A stretch of 64,000 nucleotides of DNA from Marsupella aquatica (taxonomy: Eukaryota; Marchantiophyta). Both the position numbers and the translations under genes were made by a program. The notes beneath the pieces are model-generated. The model worked only from the letters and a program-made list of their open reading frames with translations, had not been told where the DNA came from and did no database searches. This document shows positions 26,872 through 39,969 of this stretch, piece after piece. Position 1 is the first letter of the stretch. Each line of letters begins with the position of its first letter. The stretch spans positions 21,576,001-21,640,000 of the forward strand of contig OZ316894.1 in the NCBI GenBank assembly GCA_973895155.1, written 5' to 3'.

Positions 26872-29441
26872 AGGATTTGAACCTCATTCCACTGTACCCA
26901 ATGGATCTACTGACCAAGCACTAAACTCAAAACCAAAGCTTCACGAGAGTCCCGAAACACGAAATAGTTCAGGTACAGGTGGACAGGTGAGCCGCTGTCA
27001 CTATTTTTCAACTTTGTTCAAATTTTGGTTACCTACATTGTCTCCATTCATACTGAAGGCCGTGTAAATCTCTGTGACTTCCATGTTTCCAGCAGAGTTA
27101 CTGGATAGATGGCCAACCTTGTAGAGAACAATCCTCAGACGATTGCCATGGATGAAGTCTATACTGTTTAGCTGAAAGAAGATTACTAAGAAAGGAGTTG
27201 GTTCGAGTGTCTGTTAGTCGATGGGGAGCTAAAATGTCTGATACTTTCGGCTCGCTCAAGAATATTTAAATTCCTTCAGATATGCTCAATTTTTTCCTCA
27301 TGCAGTTCGACAATGTAGTCGTGACCTGCCTTTGTGGAAACAGTTCCCATTGGCCGCAAAAGACCATTGTAGGAGCCAAAGTAGTTTTTTGTCCAATTCC
27401 AGTAAATTTTATCCATTAATTCCGTATCTGTAAGGCTGACCTCCTTTTTTGGGATACTTTTTGAGGATGTTTTGTACATTGAATATTGGAACCCAGTGAG
27501 GCAACTGAACTTGAAAGTGACCACAACATGGCGGAGGATTTGCAAGGTCAGCAACAAGAACAGGAAGTTATAAACCTTAAAGAACTGTCACCGCCTCACC
27601 ATACCTTTGGGAGGAGGCCATCTCGATGACCAGCCAGGCTTCAGGACTAGAAACAAGAAGTGAATTGAACACAAGATCTGACGAAGGTTGTGGACTCTGA
27701 ACTGTAGCTGGTCGGTTATTGAACCTCAACTGAACGATGGGAGGTGTCCATGGGAATGGTGCTTAAGGTGATATATTTGAACTGAAAGGTGCTCGGCCAG
27801 GTTTAAGCAGCTTAATTTGAGATTTGAGAATTCTAGGTTGAAGACCCTCCCATGCTCACAAACGTAGTGCCAAGCTGATTTGTAACTTCTTGTTGGCAAC
27901 TGCTTCCAATTGCAATGAATGCATGTAAATAAGAGGTTAGAACTAACAAGGTAGAGCACATTCGACACATTGAGGGGAGTAAGGACACATTCAAGAAGGA
28001 ACTCATCAACGTCAAGGCAGACTTTGGTCAACAGCCTAGCTATTACCGCACCTCCAGATTGAGATTGGAAAGTAAATTGTACAAAGATCAGGGAGACCAA
28101 TATATTGTCTCAGTTGGGAGCATATGTCCTTAACTCTGGTAGGGAATGGGCACCAATTCTTTTTAATTTCCTTTTCCAAAGCATCATACTGTAAGAGTAG
28201 TATTGATCGTTTGAGCTATGCTTGTCCTAAGGGACTGCCAGAGGCCTCATTAAGTGCCTGTTCAGCAGCTCTTTGCCGTTTCCTGTATCTTTTTCAGTCA
28301 CCTGCCAAATTGGACTCCGTTCCTTGTCCTAAGCAATCCAGCAAACCCTAAGCCTCATGTCTTTGTTGCCACCAAAAATATCTCCTACTGGACTCAAATC
28401 ACCCCTAGGCGACCTGCATTGCGTACAAGAACATGCCGGGGTCGGGTTCTAGGTGGGGGGAAATTGGGTGTATTTCCTTACCAACCTCACAAGACAGTGT
28501 TTTTTGGTTTGGATTGACCATGGTCTCTAAATTGCCATAAATAACAAAATGTACCCCTCTCTGAGGAATGATGAAGATTACTGTTAAGATATCTGAATGG
28601 GCATCACATTGAACCACCACTCTCCATATAAAAGGAGAAGTGTCCAAGACCCTTCACTTTTTCACATTTCTCTTCTCTGGAGTGAGGCTTTGCTCCACAA
28701 TTTCAAGAAAATGATACTAAAAATGGTGAAACCTGGTGCATGGAACCAGGTTTTGTCATGGACAGTGGCGCTTTAAGCTAGTACTCACATTTCACTGAAA
28801 AGGGGAATAGTCCAACCTGCCCTCTTTTTCCACATTTCCTCTGGCATGAGCATAAGCTACTGACATTTCGCTGAAAAGGGGAATAGTCCAACCTGCCCTC
28901 TTCTTCCACGTTTCCTCTGGCACAAGCATCAAATTGACCAGAGATAATGAGTGATGCACAAAGGGCCACTCATAACAATCTTCTTGGTCCTAACTTGGAA
29001 GACTTCTAAATTCAAATCAGCAATGATGCAAAGAAAGATGGCTTTGTTCCGAAACACTGAGAAGAATGCAACTTATGTCCCAAAAGCATCCCGTTCATAT
29101 TTTCAGTTCATTGTAGTTCTTCAGATGTTAGAATACTTTTGACAATCCCTTGTTAAATGGGACTCTATTAAATTCTTGTAGTTCTCTAGATGTATATATA
29201 CATGTTCCTCAGTATCAATTATTCCTATTGTGAAGCTTGATCCTTAAAAGAATCTATGCTCTCAGATTGAAATTCTCAGTATTTGCACATGACCTTTTAA
29301 CATAGCAGGCCTTAAAACTTGGGACATCATGAAAGGGTGTTGGAGAGCAAATTATAATCATTATATATGCATATACGACGAATCCATAAATCGAGAGATT
29401 GAATCCATAAGTCGAGAGAGTAATCTATAATTATCAGACCA
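26872..29441. other. Spacer with repeat copies
   Basis: No gene was recognised. A tandem duplication of about 73 bp at about 28785-28925 contains GAAAAGGGGAATAGTCCAAC twice. The final stretch before the transposon is AT-rich. Confidence 0.45.
28622..28780 (+). repeat. Dispersed TATAAAAGG/AAGTGTCC repeat family, copy
   Basis: It reads CCATATAAAAGGAGAAGTG TCCAAGACCC, then CTCCACAATTTCAAGAAAATG and GGTGAAACCTGG and TTTTGTCATGG. The same landmarks in the same order occur at 47.9 kb and reversed at 61-62 kb. The TATA-like start could mark an LTR or promoter segment, but no internal retroelement gene is attached. Confidence 0.7.
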
Positions 29442-29474
29442 GAACAAGAAGCCTTAAGGGATGAGTCCAAAGCC
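29442..29474 (+). repeat. Left terminal inverted repeat
   Basis: It begins GAACAAGAAGCCTTAA and continues to AAAGCC. Compared with the reverse complement of 37537-37569, 28 of 33 positions agree, with the outer 16 bases identical and mismatches only in the inner half. Confidence 0.85.
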
Positions 29475-29763
29475 TTATTTCTCTTTTCAAAATCTTCATG
29501 ATATTAAAAAATGTGTACCAAAAAACCACCAAAAAATGGTATGTATTTTCCAAACTAGACTCAAGAGAATTTTACCACCAAAATCTAAGCATATCTTATA
29601 TGATATTCTCACAATTGTATAAACCTTGAAATATGCACTTTATAAAAGTAATCAAAATCAAACTCATCGATCAGAGTTTAAGTCAAACTCAAAGTTTTAC
29701 AAAATATAACCCAACTTAAGCCCAAGTGGTTTCAAATGCTACGAGTCCCTCTATTTACCTAGT

Positions 29764-32700
29764 CTAATCCAAAGGGACCGCTTCCCCTTCCTCGGTTCTG
29801 GAAGTCCCTGTCGTCAATTCTGGAACAATTGTGGCATCGTCAACCACGCTATCCTCTCCGGCCTGAGGAATGTCTTCCTCACTCTCCTCATCCGTCTCCC
29901 CCTGTCCGTCTTCCTCTTCAATGTTATCTGCAAGGTTAAGAATCCTCCCTTTCAACACACTGCTCTGTCGCTCGTCAATCTCAATGGCAACGCAATGTCT
30001 CCCCATGGCCAAGGAGGAGGTTGTCCCAGTCCCTGATCCTGAACAAATATCCAAAACCCAGTCTCCAACCTCACTAAAATGACTCACTTCCCAATCTAAC
30101 AATGCACGTGGTTTCTGATAAACATTCACTGCCTTGTTATCCCCGTTGTGTTTCAGCTTCTTAGTCACAGCTGCGCATACAACCACATTGTTCCTTGATT
30201 CATTTGTGTCAAAATTGAAGTGCTCCAATGACCGTTTACCATCCTGGCTGTGAAAGCCAATTGTAAAGCACTCAAAGTTGCTGTTCAATCTTGGTCCACC
30301 AGCATTCTTCACATTATCCTTAACCCTGAAAAGTCACAAAAAGTCAAGGAGTTATTTAAACTTAGAAACATGGTTCATGAAATCATGAATAACTAATAGT
30401 TGTTTTTTTCAAAAACAAATATTTCTTACCACACACAATTCTGGAACCCTCCATTACACTCCGCTTTCAAAACGGTCTTGATGGCCTCATATTGGTCAAG
30501 GCTGTGGTGAATGATAATACGCCACAACTTTGCAGTAGTAGCCACCTTGAACGATTGGACCATTTTTGTGATCTCCTCAGTTCCCCATCCAATAGTGTCC
30601 TCATGAAGACATCCAGGCAATGCAAACCCGTAGGGAATATCCACTAAAGCTAATGTGTAAGCCCGACCCGGAACCACCTCATGTAATCGCTGAGCATCAT
30701 GAGTAAAAATATCATAGTGCACATCACCAAACTCTGGATGCTCAAACGAATTTGGATGAAGTTCCCCCTCTTGGGTTTGCCGACTAGAAGTCTTCATGGA
30801 TAGCCAATTTTGGGCTTGCACAATATGCGCATTGAATTTTTCCGGGAATGACTGGAGATCTTTGCCTTCCTCATCTCCCTTCTTTTTTCGGGAGGTGGTA
30901 TCTTTCTACAAAAAAGAACTGTACAATTAGAAACAAGGATTCCAAATATTAAATGAATTCAAACAATCATTCGAAGAAAGGTGACAGAATCTTACCCATG
31001 TCTGGAAAACAGGTACGAAATTCTTAAGCACATTGTCTGTGCAATGCTCAGGGTACTTGGTTTTACAACCTGACCAACTCTCCTCGTGTAGACACGTGAG
31101 GAAGGCCTTCTGCACCTGCATCTGAAATTTGTGTCGAGTAAATTCGTGACCCATTTCCTGTAAAGAGAGTTCTTTAGTAAGAACTCTCTGTAACACTGGG
31201 CAAATCATATCAGGATCTTTCAAGGCCTGCATGTGTCTCCACTCTGTTAATTTCATGTCCTCATAAGGCAATTTGGCATCTCCAGACTTAGAGACTTTCT
31301 TCTTGCCCTTGTCTCCTTTTTTACCTTTGATCTCACACATCTCCCACTTGTCACAAATCTGCCTCACAAATGACCACACAGGATCTTGTCGGAATGCCAA
31401 CTGAAAAAGGTTATCATTGGCATTAAGAACCTCAGCATCCTTTTGTACACCCCAATCCTTGAGATTGATTTCAGTAGCACACTCTTTCTTGAAATCCTGG
31501 TTGGACGACAATCCATTCTCAACAAATCTCATGTGAATATAATTTACTCTCTGGATTGTCGTCATCTGTTGTCAAAATTCAGAATCAATATTGTGACTCC
31601 ACGCCAGGTTTCTTGCCTCTTGCACAGTCAATCCCGCAAATATCCAAGATTGCACTCTCCGAAATGCCTTGTTGTTAGGGAACTGAAGAGCAAGGTCTGC
31701 TTTGGCACAGGCTGAATGGTTGCCCCCAATCACATAATAATGGTAATCAGCTTTCCTTGAAAAATCAAAGTCTTGCCTAGTAGCACACTCCTTCGGATCC
31801 ACCAAGAGGACAAACGGAGCTGCAAGTGGACTGGCACCTACAGTCTTCATACGCAAGGTCAATTGGGTCAAGAAATATGGTTGGATGTGTCGGACCTGGT
31901 AAATGGGCAAGCCCACAGCCTTCTCTCTCACTGGAGGGTAAAGTTGACCAATGTCAACGATCACGGTCTCCTCTTGAACACCACATCTTCCTAGAATCTC
32001 CTCCTGGTACAATACCCGTGCATCCATTGACATTGATTGAGCCTTTTGCTCCAAATGCGTTGGAATTTTCTCCAAAGTCTTCTTTTTTGACTTTGGAGCA
32101 CTGGGCTCGGTAGGCTCAGGAGTCATAGCAGGTCGCTTCTTTGAAGAAATGCGAGTTCCAGTCGTACCTTGTGCCGACCCACCAGTCAAAGTTGTTCCCT
32201 AGGATGATCTGCCAACTTGAGATCCCCCTCCAGATGCTGCTGCTTCCCGGGAGGTTGTAGGCGCTACCATGGTCAAAATATCATCGGGTAAAATGCTAGG
32301 CCTGGATCCAGAAGGAACACCAGAAGCCCCAAATTTGGGTGGACGACTTACCCCCTTCTTTGCCGACCTTTTCCGGAGAATCTCTCTTGATTTTCGGATT
32401 GCACTCTTTAAAGTGCTAGGGTGAAATTCGAACACAAAACCGGAAATTTTTCCCGCGACATCGTGGTAACATTCCTCACTCGAAAGAGACTTGACAGTCT
32501 CAATGATGCTATCGATGTCCTCATCGAGATAGCAGGTGGCAGCCGTTCCAGAAAACATCTCCACATCCACGACAATCAAAGTTGACGTTTCCTTCGTTGT
32601 GATCAACATGTTCACAACTTCGTCGCCCCGTCGAAATACATCGATGCGGCCGTAATTTACCCACCCTAATGCCCCCAATGGAAGCCCCTCAAATACACAC

Positions 32701-32825
32701 AGCATTAGGAAGGGCTTCTTCCATGTTTCCGTCCCTAAGGAAATTGTCCAGGATGAGTTGTGGAAGTCCGTCAAAGGATGGCGCGAAAAGATGTCATCCA
32801 CCAGCTCTTCCTGCGACATTGTCAT
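29764..32825 (-). CDS. ParB-like + amino-DNA-methyltransferase protein, two in-frame stops
   Basis: Three segments join in frame by GT-AG introns: 32825-30996, 30905-30430 and 30325-29764 (2,868 nt, 956 codons). A unique N-terminal region (about 1-150) and a basic Ser/Pro linker come first. A ParB/Srx-like segment follows (about 284-395) with VIGGNHSACAKADL, analogous to the ParB nucleotide-binding loop. A lysine-rich middle region precedes a methyltransferase core: VDIPYG (motif IV, the (D/N)PP(Y/F) type) and then DICSGSGTGTTSSLA..GRHCVAIEIDERQ (motif I and following acidic strand). Motif IV before motif I is the beta-type order of N6-adenine/N4-cytosine enzymes. TAG at 32201-32199 and TGA at 31574-31572 break the first segment. 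Both sit in the same frame as the flanking domains, so they look like point mutations. A 69-nt in-frame GT-AG intron could instead remove the first. The C-terminus is acidic. Confidence 0.7.
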
Positions 32826-33603
32826 GTTTTTGCCTGATCTTCAAACCTGAGAACATACCACAAAATCAGTCCACTTCAACCCCAACCTGCGAGACAAAGT
32901 GCCACAGAACCAAGGAATGTGCCAACAAATGGCTACTAAAACCGTGTCCTTACGGATCTAACAACGCTCTCGGCCACCCTAGGACTCCTATCATGAATTC
33001 ATGAAGGGAGTCTCCCTCTCGCTCCGACCTTCATGAATTCATGAAGGGAGTCTCCTCTCTCTTTGCTTGTACACCTCGGTGATGCAGAAGGGTATTTAAA
33101 ATAGGGTTCGGAGGGGGGTGACGTGAAGAAATCACCCAGGGCCTAAATTACTACCTAAAACAGGGTCGAAATGAAGTGCGACCGCGACAACTCGCGACAC
33201 GTCGCCGATGAGTGCTGAAAATGGCACGAAATTGGACAGCGAGATTGTTTTTCACTCTTTTACAAAGGAAATCCAATGACATTGAGTGAAAATGAATGGG
33301 TTGCCCCGTGTTCCTTGGTTATACATACTAATCACGGATCAGGCGCGACTTAGTAAAATTAACCCCGAATCATGATAAATCAATGTTTTTGGGCCAATTA
33401 TTCATGAATATTTCGGGGTATTAACGGGAAAAAGCTTGCAAATTTCATGAATATTTGATATTTTTGAAGTTAAAAAGTCCCAACAATCCGTGAAAAACTA
33501 TAAATAGGCTCGTTTATTCATGACTCTTGGTCATTATTTTGAGAAGATTTGTTAGATTTTACTGATTTTCTGAGTTTCTTGTCAATTTGCACTAGTTTTT
33601 CCA
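32826..33603. promoter_or_regulatory. Shared divergent promoter of the transposon genes
   Basis: The two element genes start 778 bp apart, head to head. TATAAATA at 33499-33506 is 98 bp before the DUF7869 start codon. On the minus strand a TTTAAATA stretch lies about 265 bp before the methylase gene start. Two copies of the palindrome (32991-33004 and 33030-33045) sit on the methylase side, each followed by AGGGAGTCTCC, so a block of about 40 bp has been duplicated. Further TTCATGAATATT half-sites occur near 33402 and 33445. Confidence 0.6.
33030..33045. promoter_or_regulatory. Element-specific palindrome TTCATGAATTCATGAA
   Basis: This is the perfect 16-bp copy. Other copies in the element are 32991-33004 (14-bp core), 33954-33967 (core, inside the DUF7869 first exon), 30374-30389 (one mismatch, in the second methylase intron) and 37097-37112 (13 of 14 core bases, 3' flank). 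I found no complete copy outside the element. Confidence 0.6.
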
Positions 33604-36600
33604 ATGGCGGCATGTTACGAATCAGATGATTATTCAGATGGAGTTTCTGATGATGTTTCATTGCCGGATGGCCCCTACACAGTGGTTGGCCCAGATATCC
33701 CTGGAATAACTACTGTTTTAGATATGCCACCCCCCACCCCTATGAGCAAGTTAAAACGTAGTCCTTTACGACTTGCAATTAGTGGGAAGAAATCATTGGT
33801 CGGTGGTAAAGAGAGGTCAGGGAGCTCCTCTGACTCCTTGGAGAGTATTGGTCCCCCTGGACGTCAAGTTGTATCTCCTTTGTCACCAACAAAGGACAAA
33901 TTGGGGAGTAATCTGGAAGGTTCAATGCCTATTTGGATGTCTGGGAAACGGTCTCATGAATTCATGAAGACTGGATTTGGAAAGACGAAGAAGGCACTAA
34001 GTGGGGAAAATGACAGAGATTTTTGCAGTCTCCAAAGTGTTCAGCGGCTGAAGCAAATGCCAAAAAGTAAAACCTTTGGTAAGCCAACGTCGGAAACATT
34101 TCACAGGGGGATGAGGGAAGAAACTAGACGACCAGTGTTATTGAAAAGTATTCCAGAAAAGAATTCTAATGTGCGTTCCTCAGTTTTACCTAGGAGTCAT
34201 GGTGTTGGGGCAGGGAGCGGATCAAGTCACGGAAACTCAAACAGGGAAACCAACCTGGTGGAGAGGGACCCTAGGAAAATATTGAAAGGGTCCCTACAAG
34301 GTAATGGAGGGATTTCTGAAATACGCCCAGGTATTCCAAGGGTGCATAGAGTGAAGGAAGAGCCTCCATCTCCGAAGGCTGCAGGTCTGGAATCTAGGCA
34401 TGTTCAGAAGCAAATGTTGGTGACCATTTCATCATCGAATGAAAGCGAGTCTTCGGAGAGTGGGGAGGATGATGATGTTCCGATGGCATCTAGTCATTAC
34501 AAACATACGAGCAACGCCACTTTGTGTGAAACAAAGTTGAAAGAGGAGGATATCAAGAAAACAAATAGTAAGTACTGTTGTCAGAGTCATTGTCTCCTAA
34601 GTCTATCTCCAAAAGAAATTCGTGAGGCGCGTTCTAAATTTTTGAGGCAGAAATCTCAGGATCGATCTTTATCTTTGCAGTGGCTTATAAAGCGAGACGG
34701 AAATGAAGGAGGGAGGCAAACTATATCTTACACGTTTGGTCAAAAGAGTATTTGTCGGAAAGCTTTCAAGCTTATATTTTGCGTTGGCAATCATAGATTA
34801 AATAGAATTTTGAAATTAGACAACCAAGACTTAGGATATTCTAAACCAGTTGGACGCCCTCCATCTGTTAAAAGATTAGTCTTGGTCAGTTGGCTTAGGT
34901 CGTTTTTTGAGACACGCGTGGAAACATTGCCAAATAAAGAAGTTTCACATTTACCGGATAATTATTCAAAGCTGGAGGTATGGAAGATCTACGACTCCAA
35001 CTATGCCAAGATTGATGAATCTTCAAAAATATCCTATCGACAATTCTTGAAAGTTTGGGTTCAAGAATTTGGTCATGTGAAGATTCCTCCAGTCAATCGA
35101 TTCAGTGCTTGCGCGGATTGCGAGGAGTTCAAATCAATTCGGGACAAAGCTGTCTCGGAGACCGAAAAGAGTAAGTTACTTACAAGATTGACAAGTTTTT
35201 GTTTCAAGAATATGGCTTAACACATGATTTCTAATTTTTTTTGAAGAAACTAACAAGTTGTTTTTCCAGGGCGAGGGGAAATTATGTTACAAAAACATAG
35301 AGACCAACAATCCAAAGAACGTGAGAAACTCGCGAAGCATCGTAAGAAATGTTTTTCAAATTCTGATAAATATTTGGGAGTTGTCATTGATGGGATGGAT
35401 CAGAAGAAGACAAGGTTGCCTCATTGGCCGCGGCCCCCAAAATCGGTGGACGAAACATGTTTGATCCAAATGCACGTTGTCGGATGCCTGGTTTTCAATG
35501 GTGCACTATTTTCAAGAGTGTTTCTTAATTATCCTGTATTGCATAATGATGGAAACTTGACAGTCACAATCCTGCAAAGGGTGTTTCACGAATGGGAAGA
35601 AAAGCCTGGTGGCTTGCCGCCTGTTCTCTATCTTCAACTTGATAGTACCAGTAGAGAAAATAAAAATAATTTACTCTTTGCCTATCTTCATATGTTGATT
35701 CGAAGAAAGGTTTTTCGGAAAATCAAACTAGGATTCTTGTTGGTTGGACACACACACGACCAAATAGATCAAATGTTCAGTCGATTTTCTAAACGACTAG
35801 CAAGGTTTAAGGCATTCACATACGAAAGCCTATGTGATATTATTTGTGAATCATATCAACCCCAACCAAATATCACTCTTTTAAAGGAAACATATGATTT
35901 CCGTCAATATGCCTTCTCAGATCCACCTTTAGTCATTGAAAGGATTCGAAATGTTACCTTCCACCACCAGTACAAATTTGCATTTGACAAGTTGGAAGAT
36001 CAAGTTCCAACCCAATGGGGGAAGAAGTTTTCCACGGACTCAACTTGGAAACCTGATGGAGGCGTGAAATTTTTGAGGGAAGAGGAGCCAGAAAAGGTGA
36101 TGGGTTGTGCTCTCGGATTACCCCTTTTCAAAAAGGGGGATAAGAACGTTACAACCTGGACTCAACCAAATATGTCTAGTTCTTCAAGAATGACTTTGAA
36201 GGAGATGGATGATTCGTTAAATGAGATTCAAAAGGGAATACTTGCAGTTGAAACTTTATTCTCAGAAGAGGAAGTGAACTGGTGGAGAATGTTTTTTGAA
36301 GAGCAACGGGAATTGAATAAATCTTTGCTCCTTGATCAAAGACCATTGATTTTCCCTTTTCAATGGCCACGCTCCCAAGGGGAGATTGCTGTTGCTGCTG
36401 AAGTTCCCAGAGTCCTTGTCAATGAAGAGGAAATTGAAGAGAGAGTATACGGACCTACCAGAGATATATACGTGGGTCCTTATCGGAATCAAGGAAAGAT
36501 AGATGCAGAGAAGGAGAATATGGAAGGAGACTTTTCGGATCTTGAAGTCAACACTTATATTTCTGTTGCTGGAGAAGAATCGGAAACATTTTGGGTGGCC

Positions 36601-37008
36601 AAGGTGGAAAGAATTGACCAGCGCGACGAGTTCAACATTCCAAAAATGATTTATGTTTTATGGCATGCTGCAAAAACGGGGTCAGATCCTTGGAAAGCCA
36701 AGTACTTACCAGAAGTCTTAAACTACGAAAAGAAGAAAAGTGGTCGTGGGAAAGGAACTTTGAAACCAATATGGTTTCACCAAGAGCTTGATTTATCTTC
36801 AACGACTGTTTTTGCTTACAACTTCATGTTGACAAAATCTGATACATTGTACAATTTAAAGACAGTAGATCAAATCAAAATCCGATTGACTGAATTTTTG
36901 GCAGAAGAGAAAGAGCAAGAACAAGAGAATGGATCAGCTAGAACCCCGCTAGGAGATAAATCTAGGGATATTTTGTTTCAAGAATTGAGAACTTCTGGAT
37001 CTGAGTAA
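33604..37008 (+). CDS. DUF7869 protein, putative RNase-H-like transposase
   Basis: Two exons, 33604-35170 and 35270-37008, join across a GT-AG intron (donor AGTAAGTT, acceptor TTTTCCAG) to give 3,306 nt and 1,101 aa with no stop. The first ~330 residues are polar and probably disordered. A conserved middle follows with a ...RPPS.. segment, HLPDNYSKLEVWKIY and the knuckle ACADC. The DUF7869 core has VVIDGMDQKK (D563, D566), LYLQLDSTSRENKNN (D647) and GHTHDQIDQMFSRF (about 682-695). These three blocks have the order and spacing expected of an RNase-H-like DDE/D active site; that function is inferred, since the family is officially of unknown function. The C-terminal part (FWVAKVERI ... IYVLWH) looks like a small beta-barrel reader-type domain. 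The reading frame is intact, unlike its divergent partner. Confidence 0.8.
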
Positions 37009-37536
37009 TGAAAAGTAGTTATTGTTTGTGACATTACCATTGAAAAACATGGATAACTTGAAATTTTACAAATTTTCAAAATGCCTTTACCACTTATTCA
37101 TGAATTCATGGTTAAAGTTTCTTGAGAAATTTGTAGTTTAATATTATCTTAGTGGGTTGTGTTTCAATTCAATTAGATGGTGTCATTTCTATTCTCCTTG
37201 TCTTCTTTTCACAATAATGTGTATCAGGTTAAGTTGGAGTAATTTATTTTCTGGTTTTTAAATGACAATGGCTTTTGGAGGTGATTTAGTTGTTGTTTCA
37301 AAAGACACCTCGTGTAATTGTGAGACCATTGTAGATAATAGTGTTGTATTTGAGATCATTTATTGGTGGAATGTAACTTCAGATGAATTTGGTCATTTTT
37401 AGGTGTCAAAACATAGCTAGTTTATGTCATATTTTGTTCGCTCCATATTTTTGCTCTAAAATAGGTGCTAATTTTTGCACTTTTTTTGACTTTTTCGTTG
37501 TTTTTCTGATTTTTTGGCTAGAGTTCCTAAAGTATG

Positions 37537-37569
37537 GGCTTGTTACTCATCATTTAAGGCTTCTTGTTC
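37537..37569 (-). repeat. Right terminal inverted repeat
   Basis: Read on the minus strand it begins GAACAAGAAGCCTTAA and ends ACAAGCC. It pairs with the left repeat. Similarity ends abruptly inward of 37537. Confidence 0.85.
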
Positions 37570-37570
37570 C

Positions 37571-38245
37571 AGGTGAAACTAAAAAAAAGGCGCTTGTGAT
37601 CATGTCCTAGTCTTGGTCCTAGTTCAGACCATATATCTAGATCTGATTCGAAGTGTTGCCACCCAAGGTATGTGTGGACCAGGAGGGGTGTAGGGATTGT
37701 TCTGAAAATACAAGAAATCTCATTTCCTAGTAAATGTAGTGTCCAAGCGGGTGTCCAAGGCATCATGCGTTGTACATGCATATATGCCTGGGGGAGGGAT
37801 GTGCTTGATCAGACCCCTAAATCAATTGAGTTTACTTACTTGATAGGACCCTTGAAGTTTTGGGTACATTGATTCAAGGTCAATCAACGGTCTGAATCAC
37901 TAGGGGGTCCAATCAAGTAACAAGTTTCATTTTGGGGATCAATTGGGGGTCCAATCAAGTAACAAGTTTCATTTTGGGGATCAATTGGGGGTCCAATCAA
38001 GTAACAAGTTTCACTAGGGGGTCCAATCAAGTAACAAGTTTCATTTTGGGGTCTGATCAAGCAAATCCCTCTATCTGGGGTGACTACTTCTCTGGGTGAA
38101 ACTACGAAATTCTCTGGGTGAAACTACGAAAAGGCTGGTGCGAGATGAATGCACATGTATGTCACTCCAGCTCTTGTTTAGACTATCGTGTCTAGTTCAG
38201 ACCATCTTGACCTGAAGTGCTGCCACCCAAGGCATGCAGGGTAAT
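37571..38245. repeat. Two copies of a phytocyanin-upstream segment
   Basis: About 37571-37680 and 38088-38240 each contain GGTGAAACTA, a TCTAGTT/TCCTAGTT-CAGACCAT stretch and GAAGTG(C/T)TGCCACCCAAGG. The same segment lies upstream of each phytocyanin gene at about 42368-42515 and 45608-45735. The first copy begins exactly at the transposon's right end. Confidence 0.7.
37901..38051. repeat. Tandem repeat, about 42 bp x 4
   Basis: GGGGGTCCAATCAAGTAACA followed by AGTTTCA starts at 37903, 37945 and 37987, with a fourth shortened unit near 38018. Confidence 0.9.
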
Positions 38246-39969
38246 TACGGAGCAGGAGAGATATATGGATGGATCTGACAAAGCAAAAAATCTCATTTCT
38301 TAGACAGTGAAGTGTTATGTCGATTTGCTTTCTTAGTGGACTCCTGTGATTTGCTCCCCCATTTCTTCATGTTTTCAAATAGATCACCCGGCTCTAATTT
38401 TGGTAAGATTGCTTATTATAGTGTTTAATAAATACTCGCAAACTTGCTTGGGGTTAGCTACCGCTCCCCCATTTTTTCATGTTTTCCCCGATGTTTTCAA
38501 AGAGACTACCAAGATCCAATTTTGGTGGTGCAAACTTGTTTGATCACGTACCAGTTATACTCGGGAAAATTCCTGTCCTAGAAAGTCACCAGCTAGACCA
38601 GGACTCTAGCTAGGCTAATTTTTGGCTCGATCGTATCTGAGCCAGACAATTCAATATATACTATAGAACATACTCACAGTCGACTGTACCTGGAGACAAA
38701 TCGAGCTTTACATCTGGGAACACCCAATTCAACCATCGATCGAACACTATGGGAACGTCGATCTCTAATCGATTGAGCCGCTGAAATGCTGGAAGAAACT
38801 AACGTACTGATCCAAGCTCTGAGGCAGTTCGTCGACTTACAAGCATGGAATCTCACTCCCTGCTTGCAATCCCTACTTATTAATTAGCTCGAACTCTTTC
38901 TCTTCTACTCGCAGATGACTTCAGGGTAGTGCTACAAACGAGGGTGTGGAATGTGTATTCAAAACTAGCAGAGGCATCTAAAGTCCAGTCAGAACGGAAG
39001 TCACAGACTTGAAACCTGAGCTTTTTCTACCTCGTTTCCGACAATAGATTCTCAACTGTTAAGTTATCCAAAGGAACTGCATGCATGTGAGTACCTATTG
39101 ATTGAGCTTGAGCAAGGTGAAATGAACATGGAATTTTTGACGTTCTACTAATTCAGTCCTCAATTGATGTCTGGGCAGATTCAAAATCAGTAGCTTGGAA
39201 GGTTGGGGGAAAGAACGAGGAGATAGTTCCTGTACTTCATCCGGTCCGAAGGAATTTTTTCCATTCTCCCAATCTCGGCTTGCTTTAACCCTAAATCTTT
39301 TATTTGTGTCATCAGAAAATGAAATAGAAGTCGGTTTGGGCTGGGTAGTTACATGCGCGTTAACTCAGCAATTTACTAAGTCCCAATCTCTCCAAATTGT
39401 TCAAGTCGACAAGGAGTGAAGTGAGTCTCGATCTGGCCTCGACTATATATAATTGAAATGACATCTGAGAACATTGAGATGACATCTGAGAATATTCTAA
39501 CTAGCGAACTCATGCATTGGACCCCATTTCACAGAATCATCCATCCCATCGAAACTTAAACACGTACTTGTTTATCTGATAGTTCAAAACGTCACACCAA
39601 CAGTACCTATATACAGAACGTTACTCACAGTATTTCAAATTGCACTTCTTTCAAATAGAACCCAACGAAGCTTCAAAGCTGTTCAGGGTACAATCTGTCA
39701 ATTAAGCCTCTAGCTACCACGCCTAGCTACCACACTACCTTAACTAAGGCTGTGATACAACAATGTGGCAAGAACTACTGCCAGGAATGGGTACGATGAC
39801 TCTATATAATTAAGCATTATTAAAGGCTACAATTGCGGCAACGAAAACTACACAAATGGCTTCAATGTATAATGATGACACCAGCATAATGGATGATCCA
39901 GATTGGACAGCAACGGAGCAATATTTATTCTTGGTTATGGTTTCCTGACCACAGCCATCCTCGTGATCC

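Larger units (their letters stand above)
29442..37569. mobile_element. DNA-transposon-like element with DUF7869 and ParB/methylase genes
   Basis: The 8,128-bp unit is delimited by inverted repeats at 29442-29474 and 37537-37569. It contains two divergently transcribed genes: a ParB-like/amino-methyltransferase gene (29764-32825, minus) and a DUF7869 gene (33604-37008, plus), with a shared 778-bp promoter region. The gene ends lie 322 bp and 561 bp from the element ends, leaving compact flanks. A TTCATGAATTCATGAA palindrome recurs through the element. No clear target-site duplication is seen: TATCAGACCA lies on the left and CAGGTGAAAC on the right. The right flank is part of a repeat found elsewhere in the window; the left flank is not the matching half of that repeat, so the locus may have been rearranged after insertion. 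I cannot assign it to a named transposon superfamily. Confidence 0.75.
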